Source: Agrypnia vestita
Lineage: Eukaryota; Arthropoda; Insecta; Trichoptera; Phryganeidae
DNA length: 64,000 bases
Direction: 5' to 3'
Assembly (NCBI GenBank): GCA_016648135.1
Contig: JADDOH010009997.1
Coordinates: 1 to 64,000 of the forward strand
The translations under genes were made by a program, and so were the position numbers. Every line of letters begins with the position of its first letter. The stretch's first letter is position 1. This document shows positions 43,108-53,796 of this stretch, piece by piece. The notes beneath the pieces are model-generated. The model ran no database searches. It was not told the origin of the DNA and saw only the letters and a program-made list of their open reading frames with translations.

Positions 43108-44258
43108 AACCTGATTTTTTCTGTAGATGTATACTATAGTAGGTAAGAAGGTTTGGATATTTGGCAGATGACAGGTAATACAGGTACAAAGGCAGATGAT
43201 AGGTAAAACAGGTACAAAGGCAGATGACAGGTAATACAGGTACAAAGGCAGATGATAGATAATACAGTTACAAAGGCAGATGACAGGTAATACAGGTACA
43301 AAGGCAGATGACAGGTAATACAGGTACAAAGGCAGATGATAGGTAATATAGGTACAAAGGCAGATGCCAGGTAATACAGGTACAAAGGCAGATTAAAGGT
43401 AATATAGGTACAAAGGCAGATGACAGGTAATAAAGGTACAAAAAAATGTGTAAGTAAAACGTAAAACTAACAAACTTGATTTTGTAATGTGTTTATCAGG
43501 ACAGTACAATGCACTGACATTCATCATTGCCAGACGCTTTTTGCGGGTCATTTCTTCCACCAGACGCTTTGAAACTATATAAGTATTATCATATACATTA
43601 TAGTAATAAAATTGAAATTCATATATTTTATTCGGGCCACTATTTAACAATATTACCTTACTAGCTGTGACCCTTCAAAAATAACGGTACTTTTACAGCA
43701 TGGTTCCTGAGGAATAAGTATGTATTTATTTAATTTAAAAAGAAATTTCGGAATAAAAATTGGTAAAAATAAATGTCGGGAAAAAATTTTTTTGGGAAAG
43801 AGATGTTTGGAATTTTTTTCGGAAAATAAAAATTATACTTTAAAAAGTTACGAACGTTACACGAAGTTACGGGGACGGACAGACAGAAAACGAAATTATT
43901 GTAATTGGGATACTTTACATTTTAACGTTTTGCTTACACATTTTTTGTACCTGTAGTTTGAACCCGGATTGAAGATTGCATAAGCTATTGGGAAATATGA
44001 TAGGTTTATGGAGGGATCCAGGTTGAAGCAATGGCTTTGGGTTTCTCCCTTATCAGAAGGACAGTAGATCAGGAATTCTTGTGGAACCTTATTCCTGATC
44101 AGAAGGTCGAGGAAGGTAGATGTGTTCAGTGACATCTGGTCCTGTTCACAAAGACCGAACACCTGAATTACCTGTTATCTGCCAAAATCCCTCGAATTCA
44201 AATGTCATAATATCCAAACTTTCTTACCTACTATAGTGTACATTGTCAGAAAAAAAAT
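43108..44258. mobile_element. TIR element carrying a 28-bp minisatellite
   Basis: Left (43,108-43,190) and right (44,165-44,258) ends are inverted copies: TATAGTAGGTAAGAAGG against CTTTCTTACCTACTATA, and GGCAGATGACAGGTAATACA against TTACCTGTTATCTGCC. About 1.15 kb. Inside are the minisatellite, an AT-rich stretch and, on the minus strand at 43,950-44,162, a frame with LNTSTFLDLLIRNKVPQEF that may be a retroelement RT remnant (FLD-type block) but is not certain. The sister copy at 15.75-16.12 kb is much shorter. Confidence 0.7.
43163..43442 (+). repeat. 28-bp minisatellite, 10 units
   Basis: Ten head-to-tail units of GGCAGATGACAGGTAATACA + GGTACAAA, starting at 43,163 and every 28 bp to 43,415, with scattered single-base changes. 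The three overlapping minus-strand frames over it are repeat artefacts. Confidence 0.95.
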
Positions 44259-44279
44259 TCATCATTCCGGGGTCACTCA

Positions 44280-44808
44280 TCCGCGACCGCGTTATCTCTC
44301 GAGAGACTTCTAAGCTTTTCGATTTCATAGTAAAATACGTGTCAGAATAATCTGGAACGTTCTACGAGTGTCTCGTTACCTCCAGAATAAACCTTTCTAG
44401 GGATTTTTGTCTATATAAGGAGTCGTGCGACGCGGGCTCAGGTAACTCAGTTTGTGACGTTAATAAGGCAACATCTCCGTGATACTACCGAATCAGTGTG
44501 ATCAGTGATTCGTGATATTACAATACGCGATATTAGTAAGTGACCAGCGCACGTGAATAAAGAATACCGGGGTGAGTAGTTTCCACGAGCGAACATTGAA
44601 CGGAGTTTATCAGAAGTAATCTAAGCAACAGAGATAGCGTTAATTAGTGCGAATTAAGGAGCAGTTTAATAATAAGTGTGTGAAATATTCGGTAGACATT
44701 TAGCGACTTTAAAATTACGAACGGTACTGCAATTTAACTCGTGTTCAGAACATTCTTTGGCAAGAAATTTAGGTAAATCAATTTCCATTGTTTTCATTTG
44801 CCTCCAAA
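44280..44808 (+). repeat. LTR-like repeat family L, copy cut by an RTE LINE
   Basis: Has TATA-type GTCTATATAAGGAGTCGTGC, AAGTGTGTGAAATATTCGGT and the GCCTCCAAAACC remnant of the family end. The end is replaced by the tail of the next LINE. Confidence 0.6.
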
Positions 44809-45240
44809 ACCTTCTTCCTCTTCTTCTCGTGCCCTGTCCGTTTACCGGACGTTGGCTATCACGTTGGCTATGCGGACTTTGTTTACTGCGGCCCGGAACA
44901 GCTCCACAGTAGACAGGCCAAACCAATGTCTCAAGTTTTTCAGCCATGAAGTCCTCCTCTTCCAGGGCCCCGGCAATCTTTCCCTGCATTATGAGATGCA
45001 AGATCTCGTATTTCTCTGGATATCTCATCGCATGTCCTAGATATTGAAGTTTTCGGATTTTTATTGTTTTAATTACTTATTTTTCTTTATTCATCCGAGC
45101 CATATCATCTTCATTCGTAACTCTGTCCATCCAGCTTATTTTGTGAATTCTTCTATAGATCCACATCTCGAATGCCTCAAGTCGCCTTATCAGTCCTTCG
45201 GTAAGCGTCCATGCTCCAAAACTTACTGAATTTTATTTCA
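44809..45240 (-). pseudogene. RTE-like LINE C-terminal fragment
   Basis: Minus strand encodes LEAFEMWIYRRIHKISWMDR, IKTIKIRKLQYLGHAMRYPE, and KYEILHLIMQGKIAG, then goes out of frame. The tail, on the plus strand CTTCTTCCTCTTCTTCT, is the GAA-type tail of this LINE group. Same clade as 31.3 and 58 kb, different subfamily. Confidence 0.8.
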
Positions 45241-45890
45241 TTGTACAATTTTATACCTCTAAAAAGAAATTTTTATCTCTGTACTGCAACTTCTAGACTG
45301 CATGCGACTACATAGTCAAGCTGAGAACTGGTGTCGTATGACAGGGTTTTTACACAAATTATAGTTAAAAGGAGTTTAGCCGGGGTAACTCTTTTTGCGA
45401 GTAACTCTAGCCGAGGGGTTGGGGAGGGGGGGAGCTCTCAGACGAGAAATGGGACCCTTCGGAACCCGAGAGTGTTGCCTTTGGGACGTAATGAGTTCCG
45501 TTATTTTAATAACTGGAGACGGAACGGCTCCAGCCGAGCGGGCTCCGAGGGTCAACAGCACTCGGGGCAAAGGGAACCGGATCCAGAAATTGTGCTGAAA
45601 GACTTAACTGATTTAAACTCTATCGGAAGTTAATTAATTACTGATTAAAATTGTGTATACCATCATTTTCGCTATAAAATTACTATGTTGTTATAATGGG
45701 TGGTCCATCGGGTACGCCGGATTTAAATTTCCTCCTTTTTTTTTAAATTAATGCAAAATATCTTTTTTGTAACTTATCCCAAGTAATAATTATTTCTTTT
45801 CCTGTCTGTCAGCCTGTTCGTTACTTCTTTTATTGAACTTTTTTCTTTTTTTAAATACATATTTTTTACAGACAAGAAAAAACTTTTTAC
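45241..45890. other. Unassigned, with a GC-rich block
   Basis: 45,395-45,600 is GC-rich (GGGGTTGGGGAGGGGGGGAG) and open in three frames for 64-100 codons, without recognised domains; it may be a repeat 5' region. Confidence 0.4.
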
Positions 45891-45919
45891 ACACCACTAT
45901 GTTGGTAATTTATCTCCAT

Positions 45920-45955
45920 GTTCTGGGGCCAATTATGGAATTGTCACTTCATCAG
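45920..45955 (-). ncRNA. Degenerate hammerhead-like motif
   Basis: Minus strand CTGATGA, stem II CCAATTATGG-type hairpin, then CCCAGAAC where CCGAAAC would be expected. An isolated PLE end without an inverted partner. Confidence 0.4.
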
Positions 45956-46079
45956 GATTATAATCATAATAAATAACATTTATTTAATATTAAAATTCAA
46001 TGTAAATTCATTTTCAAAAACAAAACATAAATATATGCGAGCACGCAATAATCGAAGGTTTCAACTAAAGATCCATAAT

Positions 46080-46614
46080 CCAAATTGATAATTAAGTCTC
46101 GTATGTTGGCCTAGGACACAGCTCGACAGACTTCAGTCAGTGATGAATGCTCCGGCGAGGCTTATATTCAAGGCATCAAAATTCTCGCGGATATCCTCAA
46201 TGCTGAAGCAGCTACATTGGCTTCGCCTGCTGGAGCGGATAAGTTTCAAACTCTCTCTGATGGTGTACAAAAGTCTTCAAAGAAAAGTACGACAATATTT
46301 GATCGACCTCTGTATCCAGACAACATCGCTGGAAGACGGCTCACACTGCGGTCAGCTATATCGGAGGCACTCTGCAGGCTGGTAGTACCAAGGAGACCTG
46401 GAGCCACCAAGTTTGCGGAACGTGCTTTCAGCATTGCGGGCCCAGCTATGTGGAATCAGTTGCCTCCAGTGTTGCGATCTATGGAGAACCAGAAACTCTT
46501 CAAGAAGAGCCTAAAAACTAATTTTTTCTCGATGTCGCACCTGTTAAGCGCCCTTGAAGCGTCTCTTACGCAAAAATGGCGCTATATAAATTAACATAAA
46601 CATAAACACTAGTT
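46080..46614 (+). pseudogene. L2/CR1-like LINE C-terminal fragment
   Basis: First frame: MNAPARLIFKASKFSRISSM then LKQLHWLRLLERISFKLSLM, VYKSLQ. After a one-base shift: AISEALCRLVVPRRPGATKF, AERAFSIAGPAMWNQLPPVL, and LFKKSLKTNFF. This is the conserved end of L2/CR1-type LINEs (LHWLP..RI.FK, AF....P..WN.LP, F.. LKT.LF). The 3' end is GCGCTATATAAATT followed by ACATAAACATAAAC, the usual L2-type 3' terminus. One frameshift; 5' truncated. Confidence 0.85.
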
Positions 46615-47616
46615 TTTAAGTAGTATTACAATTTAAGTGATTTGCAAATAAACCGAATACAAGTGAAATGGAGAACGAAAATGATTGTTCCAAGTATTAA
46701 CCCACTTCTGACTACTTAAGGCAGTTCTCTTTTTTACCGGCTAATCTCACCTTCGTGCCACCATGCCATGAATCCTTCCAGACGTGGAATTCTACAGCTA
46801 TTGAATCCCGCGGAGCGACGATTTGAATATGTAAATGATCGCTATTAACAGTGGCTTGAATATTCAACCATCTTTTTCAGCAAATTATTTCGTTGACTTA
46901 ATAACTCACTCATAAGCCATTTCACAGAGGATAGGTACGTTTCGTCTGACAGGGCAAACATTAGAAGCTGTCTCTTTAGAATTACTGAGTATATCGCGTT
47001 GATTCTCCGTGTCAACTCAATCACCGACGGGACGTCTCAAGGGACGATTGCGTCACGCTGGTAGGTGGCGCCATTTTCAAAATACGTGGTAAGGCGACAT
47101 AATAAACAAATGTATACCTCTCAAAATGATGATTGATTAAATATCTATTAATATATTTTATATATATAATAATATCTTTCCTGAAGGCATATTTGAGTTT
47201 CCTATGTCATTTCATTAATGCCGCTGCTTCTGTGAAACTCTACACCGACGCTAGATGGCATTGGTTACAGATGATGCCAGCGCCGCACGCCGGCGCGAAG
47301 AACTTATATATATTGTAAACTTTTTAACAATCGTTCTGGTTTTTGATTGCGAACGGACATACATATAATAGATTCGTAAATTTTGGAATCGTATTTGTTC
47401 CCCGGGATTTTCACTAGTTCATACTTTTTTCGCTTGTTATTTGTGACGTGGAAGAACCAAACGACTTCTCAAGATACCTGCAAAGTTGGCGGTACGGAGA
47501 CCCCTGACAGGACAATTTTGTTGGAGCGGATAAATACTCGTAGTATACAGGTCAGTGGTCATTTGTGGCTTAATTTGGTTTGCTCGTGTATGCTCTTTAG
47601 AGAGAGAAAACGTAAT
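46615..47616. other. Unassigned
   Basis: No feature recognised. Confidence 0.4.
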
Positions 47617-47762
47617 TTGACATTTTTTTGCATTATCATCTTGAGAGGTATTATTATAGTCGAATTCACCCAAGCGGATGGCTGTTTATTTGACATTTTT
47701 TTGCATTATCATCTTGAGAGGTATTATTATAGTCAAATTCACCCAAGCGGATGGCTGTTTAT
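47617..47762 (+). repeat. Tandem duplication of 73 bp
   Basis: 47,617-47,689 and 47,690-47,762 are identical except one G/A change (TCGAATTC against TCAAATTC). The 138-codon frame across it owes part of its length to this duplication. Confidence 0.95.
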
Positions 47763-49379
47763 ACGTCGTCCGCCTACAAACATACAATACGTACAATAGT
47801 TGTTTGTCAAATTGACTAATAAAAAGCCACACCGGGTAAAAATAACATGAGTCTTCTAGGGTAAATAAAGCAGCTTTCGTGTCAGGTAGGTTCTCGAATT
47901 ACATTCAATGAGATGCTTCTCATCATCTTTGCCATCTTCCTCGTATGCTCAGTGGTAAGCATCGTAGACCCCTCCCTACTCAAATGGCTCCCGCTAATTA
48001 CAATGGCAGGCAATGGCTTCCATACTGATACTCTATGGTACTGACTTCTAATGTCTTCATTTAATGAAAATGTCTTCTAAATTATTATTCAGGTACCTAA
48101 TGTAGGTACCTACATAATAATTTACGCATAAATACTATGTAGGTACCTACTTGTTTATTTATTGAAAAAAATGTGTTTTTCTTTATTATTTGATGTGATT
48201 AAGAACTCGCCAATTTATATTTTAATTATTGAAAATTTTGAATGATGAAATGTTTGGAACACGCAAGATGATTTCGTGTTTTATTAATCCTTATTTCGAA
48301 CGATAAAAGAATCAGTATATTCAATTCGTCGGCAAAGATGGAGTTTAAAATCGTCGTGTTTCTTATTTCAATTTGCCGGCGGTTCCAGCCAGGGAAGAGA
48401 TTTGAGAATCGTGTAGACATTTATCAGTCTCTTTTCTCGGGGCTGGAACGAACAATAACCTAACCTAACCTAACTTCACCTAACCTAACCTAATCAAACC
48501 TAACCGAACATCACAAATTCATCAATATCCAGTTTCACTAAATGACTACACGACTTTTAGCCATCTGGTTAAAGGTTGCGCTCAATGACTTGGCTAGTTA
48601 TCCTTCAGCCATTTAATTGGATGCCTGCGTTTAATAAACAGCCTAGGCATCCAATTACCTGGCTAATTTAACCAGATGGTATACTGTTGATATACAAAAA
48701 ATGAATGATTAAATAGGAGGACGTAGAAGGAGAATAGTGAGATGAATTTTTATAGCTTTGTTTAATTATCTTGAGTACTAATTGTTCTCAGTGCGGCGTG
48801 CCGAAGCGTTAACTCAAATAATATTTTAGTTTCTCGAGTCCTCGCTCAAGCTCTACAAGGGTAGAATTTTGTATAATTTCAGGGTTGTAATATGAGGTAA
48901 GCCATTTTCCTCACTTAGCTATTAAGGGGAATGGAAACTCGATAGCAGTGAGGGAAATACTCGTTATTCTACTCCGAACTACATTGTTGGATATTTTAAA
49001 CGCTGCAGACGATAATACCATTGATTAAATGAGATACCAGGAAAACCGTTTGTGGCCCGGGCGCATGAATGAGATTTTTATCTCGGAACAATGAATTGGG
49101 ACCCACCGCAGGGTGGTTCTACGAGCAAAAGCTCCCGTATCGGCCCTACACAAGAGGTTTCCTTGCAATGTCGCTGACGAAGCTAAAGCACTCACGCGGT
49201 GAGAAAACTGCACTAACCACTTCACTGTCTCCGGAATGTATTACTAAAACAGCAATTTATTAAAACAAAATAGCTATGCATAAAAATAAAATCAGAATAA
49301 ATATCAAAATATTCTAGGGACAGTAAATAATAATTGGAAAAAGCGGTTTGTATACAAACATCCCAATTATAATAATTTC
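47763..49379. other. Mostly unassigned; CCTAA run and short foldback
   Basis: 48,457-48,508 is an imperfect run of CCTAA, the complement of the insect telomere repeat TTAGG. 48,553-48,680 is a foldback whose ends are CCATCTGGTTAAA and TTTAACCAGATGG and whose centre has ATTGGATGCCT/AGGCATCCAAT. The GGTACCTAC words at 48,092-48,152 are typical of Lepidoptera. No gene recognised. Confidence 0.5.
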
Positions 49380-49600
49380 GTTGGCTCTCCGTCTATCAGT
49401 CTGTATGTAACTTCGTGTGGCGTCCATGATATCGTTCAAATCCACTGCTAAAAAACGAAATTAAACGGCCGGAGATGGAGCTTGAACCCGGGGCCAGCAA
49501 ACCCGGAGACAGCAATGATAGCGATGTTGCTACCACCACATGCGCGTGACCCGACAAAAATACAATACATATAGGACTTAGCAAAGACGCGAACCATTTG
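49380..49600 (+). repeat. Repeat family G copy 2
   Basis: CCGTCTATCAGTCTGTATG, GCTTGAACCCGGGGCCAGCA, GGACTTAGCAAAGACGCGAA, same order as 37.9-38.15 kb. Confidence 0.65.
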
Positions 49601-49677
49601 TACCTATAAAAAATACTATGGGCAGCGCAATATATTTTCTAAAATATTTTTTCATTAGGTACATAAACATTGATATC

Positions 49678-49745
49678 TCCGATATGGTGTAGTGGCTAGA
49701 ATACCTGGCTAATAGAAGGTTCGGGTTTGGTTCCCGGTACCGGAA
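49678..49745 (+). pseudogene. tRNA-Glu-like pseudogene or SINE head
   Basis: 68 nt closely resembling eukaryotic tRNA-Glu: TCCGATATGG start, box A TGGTGTAGTGGCTAGAA, T arm GGGTTTGGTTCCCGGTA and a 3' strand TACCGGA that pairs 6 of 7 with TCCGATA. The anticodon arm is deleted and altered, so it is not a functional tRNA. AT-rich sequence follows, so it could head a SINE. Confidence 0.75.
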
Positions 49746-50135
49746 TAAATTTTTCTCATTTTATTTTGATGTTTATTTTATTTACAATATACCTATTAAT
49801 TATAATAATGTTATCGCTAGAGTGATATTGTCATGAAAGGACAGTATTGGACAGTATTAGATAGTACCATTAACTACCGACAGGGGAAATATATAGAAAA
49901 AATCATAAATTTGGATAAAAGTCATTATTACTATTTCATGGGTGTTGGCGATAAAAAATTAATACATTCTTTAGGAACCGATATGTAAAAGTACCGTCAT
50001 TTTTGACGGGCAACAGCTAGTACTGCTATAAGATTAGACCGTACAAACACAGTATACCCAGAACAGTAGTTTATCTCCGGCCTGTCGGCGAGTTATGAGC
50101 CTACTCTTACATTGACGCTAGGGTTGTCACTTTAT
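49746..50135. other. Unassigned
   Basis: Nothing recognised. Confidence 0.35.
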
Positions 50136-50225
50136 TTTTACTCCCTTTCTTTTAACTGTCTTTCATGTCTACCTTGTGCGTCTGAGATTCCGACGCACAA
50201 GGTAGACATGAAATCCGAAAATTTC
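50136..50225 (-). repeat. ACTCCCTTTCT repeat, short form with hairpin
   Basis: ACTCCCTTTCTTTTAACTG then a perfect 22-bp hairpin (50,161-50,182 with 50,192-50,213; TTTCATGTCTACCTTGTGCG). The arm word GGTAGACATGAAA also occurs near 22,890 in a longer copy, so the internal body is deleted here. Confidence 0.7.
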
Positions 50226-51210
50226 TGTAATTATTATACCTAGTTTCTGCACTTAAATTGAAAGAACGCTGATTAACATCAACGTAGACTTTTAAAAACT
50301 CACCGTCTTTGTGATAATCAACACACCTTTTTAGTAAGGCACCACAAACATAAAAAATGCGTTTTTTTCAGCAAGCGCCTTTTTTTCTAAAGCGGCGGCT
50401 GCGAGCGCGAATGGCACCGAAGGCACGGCCCTTACCGCCGCCTCCTTGTGCCCCCATATTCTATGTCAATGTGTGCGTCGCAGTGCGTGCGTACACGGCG
50501 CCGAGCACGCACGCACACATTCTAATGGGTAGCGGCCAGTTTGTATTACTGTTCTTAGTATACTGTGGCACAAAGGTACAATCATAGAAGGAGTTTGTTT
50601 TAACTGTCGCATCAATGATCATATTGTCAATTGTATTAAATGTTCTTTTTGAGTTTCGATTAGCAATCTGAAAATATGTCAATATTACTTTGCGAATGAA
50701 GAATTTAAGAATTTTATTGTGTGAATGACGTTATATAATCAGGCATAGAATTTATGGGCATGTCATGCCTATATTGATGCTTATCTAATAAAATAAAATA
50801 AAAAAGTAGCTAACGAAAAGGGAAATGAGCTCGGCGTCAAAGTTTGAAGAAGCAACATCGGATATTTCCGAAGCGGAACATTCATTCACGTGTTCTTCAA
50901 AACAGAGTGAGACGTTGATGGAAGTTGGTTTAACCTCAGCATCGGAAATCTCAGTCTAAACTCTCGCCAAGTTACAGCCAACTTTAATGAAACTTCACAT
51001 CCTCTGCAACTGTGGCTGTGACGTCACAGCGATCCCCCACACCACGCGAGGTGCCAAAACAATGGAAGCACGTCATAATGCCGCGATATTACTTTGATAT
51101 TTGATGAAAGATTTAATTCGCTTTAAAGGCGGCATTTACACAATTTTATGGAACTAACATCAATCTCTGTGTAAAAGGATATTTTTTTAATGTAGTAGTA
51201 AATTAAAAAA
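50226..51210. other. Mostly unassigned
   Basis: 50,380-50,530 is GC-rich without a recognised frame. 50,740-50,805 (GCATGTCATGCCTATATTGA then TAATAAAATAAAATAAAAAA) looks like the last 60 bp of a jockey-like LINE. Confidence 0.4.
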
Positions 51211-51395
51211 GTAAGTTGTTGGTCTTGTGGTTAGGACTCTCGCCTCGTGATTCAAAGGTCGCGGGTTCGAAACTCCCCCTAGATCAGCAAGTTAATCCTA
51301 CTTTCTTAGAACAAGCTTTTAGCTTAGTTTGAAAATAGGAATAATATTAATGTGAGACCTGTTTTGTGTTCGCATCTCTATTTTAAAAAAAAAAA
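51211..51395 (+). mobile_element. tRNA-derived SINE, family 1 copy 2 (best)
   Basis: Box A-like TGGTCTTGTGGTTAGGACT, box B GGTTCGAAACTCC, body TTTTAGCTTAGTTTGAAAAT, end TTCGCATCTCTATTTT with an A-run at 51,384-51,395. Confidence 0.85.
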
Positions 51396-53160
51396 GGTTT
51401 TTCGAATCCAAAGTTTGTACGGTGGAAACGAATAGGCCTAAATAGGGTAATTTCACTTTTTTAAAATAGAAAAATCTTATCTTTGGTTTAGAAAATACGT
51501 ATATAAAAAAGATTTTTTTAATATGTATATTAACATTAAAAAACGATTTTAAAAATCACGTTTTTAAACTCCCGCCAAAACGCTTATTTTCGCAAGTAAC
51601 GTTAGACATAAATTATTATGTCAATCTGACGTTTAACACATAACAGCACATTCACGCATTTAGGCGTTCATTCATTTTTTACAAAACAAGCCGTTTTTTT
51701 GTACAGTGCGTCCATAATGTCTGAAAAAAGTTTTGTATGACACCCAAATGTAGAAATTCATTCCTGAAAACTGAAGAATGACTCCAATATTAATGCATCA
51801 ATTTTCGGTAAGCTATCGGATTTTACTTGTGAAAATCCGTCCTCCATTATTTTAAATGTGTTAATAGATAGTTATTTTATTAAAATAGGCCACAAACAAG
51901 GCAAAGTCTATGTAAAAACCATGCAAACACGAGTAAAAACAATGCGAAGACGTTTGTCTTTTCTATGGTCACTGTTTAGTGACCATAGAAAATAAAAAGT
52001 GACAAACGCCTTTCATTGTCTTCGGTAGGTACCTACTAAATCGCAGCACCTGGTCCATCAGCAGAATGCGCTAAATTTTGGAATAGTGAATTGAATGTGG
52101 ATTAGGTCTACTGTGGATACCACAATAAAAAAACGCGCCGCTTGCTCTACCTCAAGGTGGTGTGGAAATTAGTTTTTTGGCCAAAACGCGTGTTGAACTT
52201 CACTTTGGGGCGCTCGTACGCCAAAACTATTGATTTTTACGAAAAAATGGTTCTTACATAAATTGTAGAAAATTTTTTACAGTTAAATTTTGTATGATAT
52301 ATTTTTATCGTGAAATGAATCGGAGAGGAGGTATTGTCAGAAAACTGTTTTTAGGCGCCACTTTTCAAAAATGGCGGCGCGTGCGAAAAAGATACGAGGT
52401 GGCAAAGTTGAAATTCGGAAAGAGCACATCGAAATAGATAAAATTACCCATTTTCAAAACTCCCGGAAAACTTTCCAAGAAACCCCTTCTTTTAGCACCA
52501 AATGCCTGTACTAAATAGGGAGATGAAGCTTAGGAAGACAATGTCATTGCATTGTTAACTTTTCGGTTATTATGCCTTCTTTTCTCCTCTTATATTGATC
52601 CATAGTTCATCTGTGCCATAATTGCTTAGAGGTTCATAAAATGTTTGATAAAATTTTCTCTTAGTTTGCCAACTTTAAATCCCAGTAAAAAGTTTGGACT
52701 TTGTTTAGTTAATGTTTTTTCTTTTACCGGCTTCAGATTTCTAGTTGAACTTTATAATGCGGAATTTAAAGGTTGTATAAATTATAAAAATAATTGTAAG
52801 GCTCGCTAATGATCCAACCCCTCGCCATCACAGTACAAACTTGGAATATTATTCATACATCACGAATAGATTAAATTTGGGGCGCAACTTTCTATATTTG
52901 CCTTAAACTTTTGAGTGATTAGTCAAAGTGTGATTTATAGCAGCCTTGGTATGAAGAAATCGAAGCGTTTTATGGGTTTCACTTTCAGAAGTATTTTCTC
53001 TATTTTGCCGTAGCATATGGCGCCACAATTGAAGTTTGTTTGTAATTTTTAATATGTATTTATTTATTTATTCAATGCTACACATTATTTACCTTATTGA
53101 AAACCGAACAGGTAAAAAAGCAGTAAAAATAGATAGAAAATGTGTGATTTTTCATCGTCT
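51396..53160. other. Unassigned; hairpin at 51,959-51,992
   Basis: A perfect 15-bp stem (TTTTCTATGGTCACT) with a GTTT loop, extended by an outer CGTTTGTC/GACAAACG stem. 52,330-52,500 is moderately GC-rich (AAATGGCGGCGCGTGCG). No gene recognised. Confidence 0.4.
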
Positions 53161-53796
53161 ACACTCTGCTACAAATAAATAGTGAATGCTACCCATCGCC
53201 TACCCAGGACCGTTTTATGAGCAAACGCTCTCATATCATACTGACTCTGCTCTGACATCAGGACTGATGTCTTGCTTATTAGTCGCCTGGTTTTGACATT
53301 TTTAAAACTACTTAACAAGACCATTCTGCTTCGCATCAGTTGAGTAGCTACAAAAATCCTGGCACCTGAAATGCAACAATCTAACCAATAATGTGAGCTT
53401 GGCGACCACGAAACAGATGAGTTCTGTACTACGAAAAAAGGTATTGTACACAAGTTGAAAGGATGGAGTGGAGGGTCTGAAAAAGTGACCAGAAGACTGG
53501 AGCACAATATGATGTCAATCAAAGGCTTGACTTCCGAGTAGCATGGGCCAAGGAAGTAAAAGAAGATTATACATCTATTACAATATCTATGGACCGCTTT
53601 TCTAGAATATCGATCGGCTTTTCTATCTTAATTAATTTAAAAGATCTTACTAACTAACCTAACCTAACCCAACCTAACTAGCTCCTAAGGCCTAGAAATG
53701 ATTAAAGCATAGACGCATACTCTAAATTATGCTTTCTGAAATCAATAGTAGAAAACAATTGTAGTCTTTATTTAGACTCCAGAGATATCATAAATG
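53161..53796. other. Unassigned
   Basis: A 117-codon minus-strand frame (53,169-53,522) is not recognised. 53,655-53,680 contains CCTAACCTAACCC, a second telomere-like run. Confidence 0.4.

Noticed and set aside
43105..43385. ORFs with repeated YLYYLSSAFVPVLP-like protein
   Set aside because: Produced by translating the minisatellite; not a gene.
43163..43442. CRISPR-like regular repeat (28-bp period)
   Set aside because: Units are contiguous with no spacers, vary in sequence, and sit in a eukaryotic transposon: a minisatellite.
44244..44260. TGTCAG at 44,244 as LTR start
   Set aside because: The inverted end of the minisatellite element extends through these bases, so they belong to that element.
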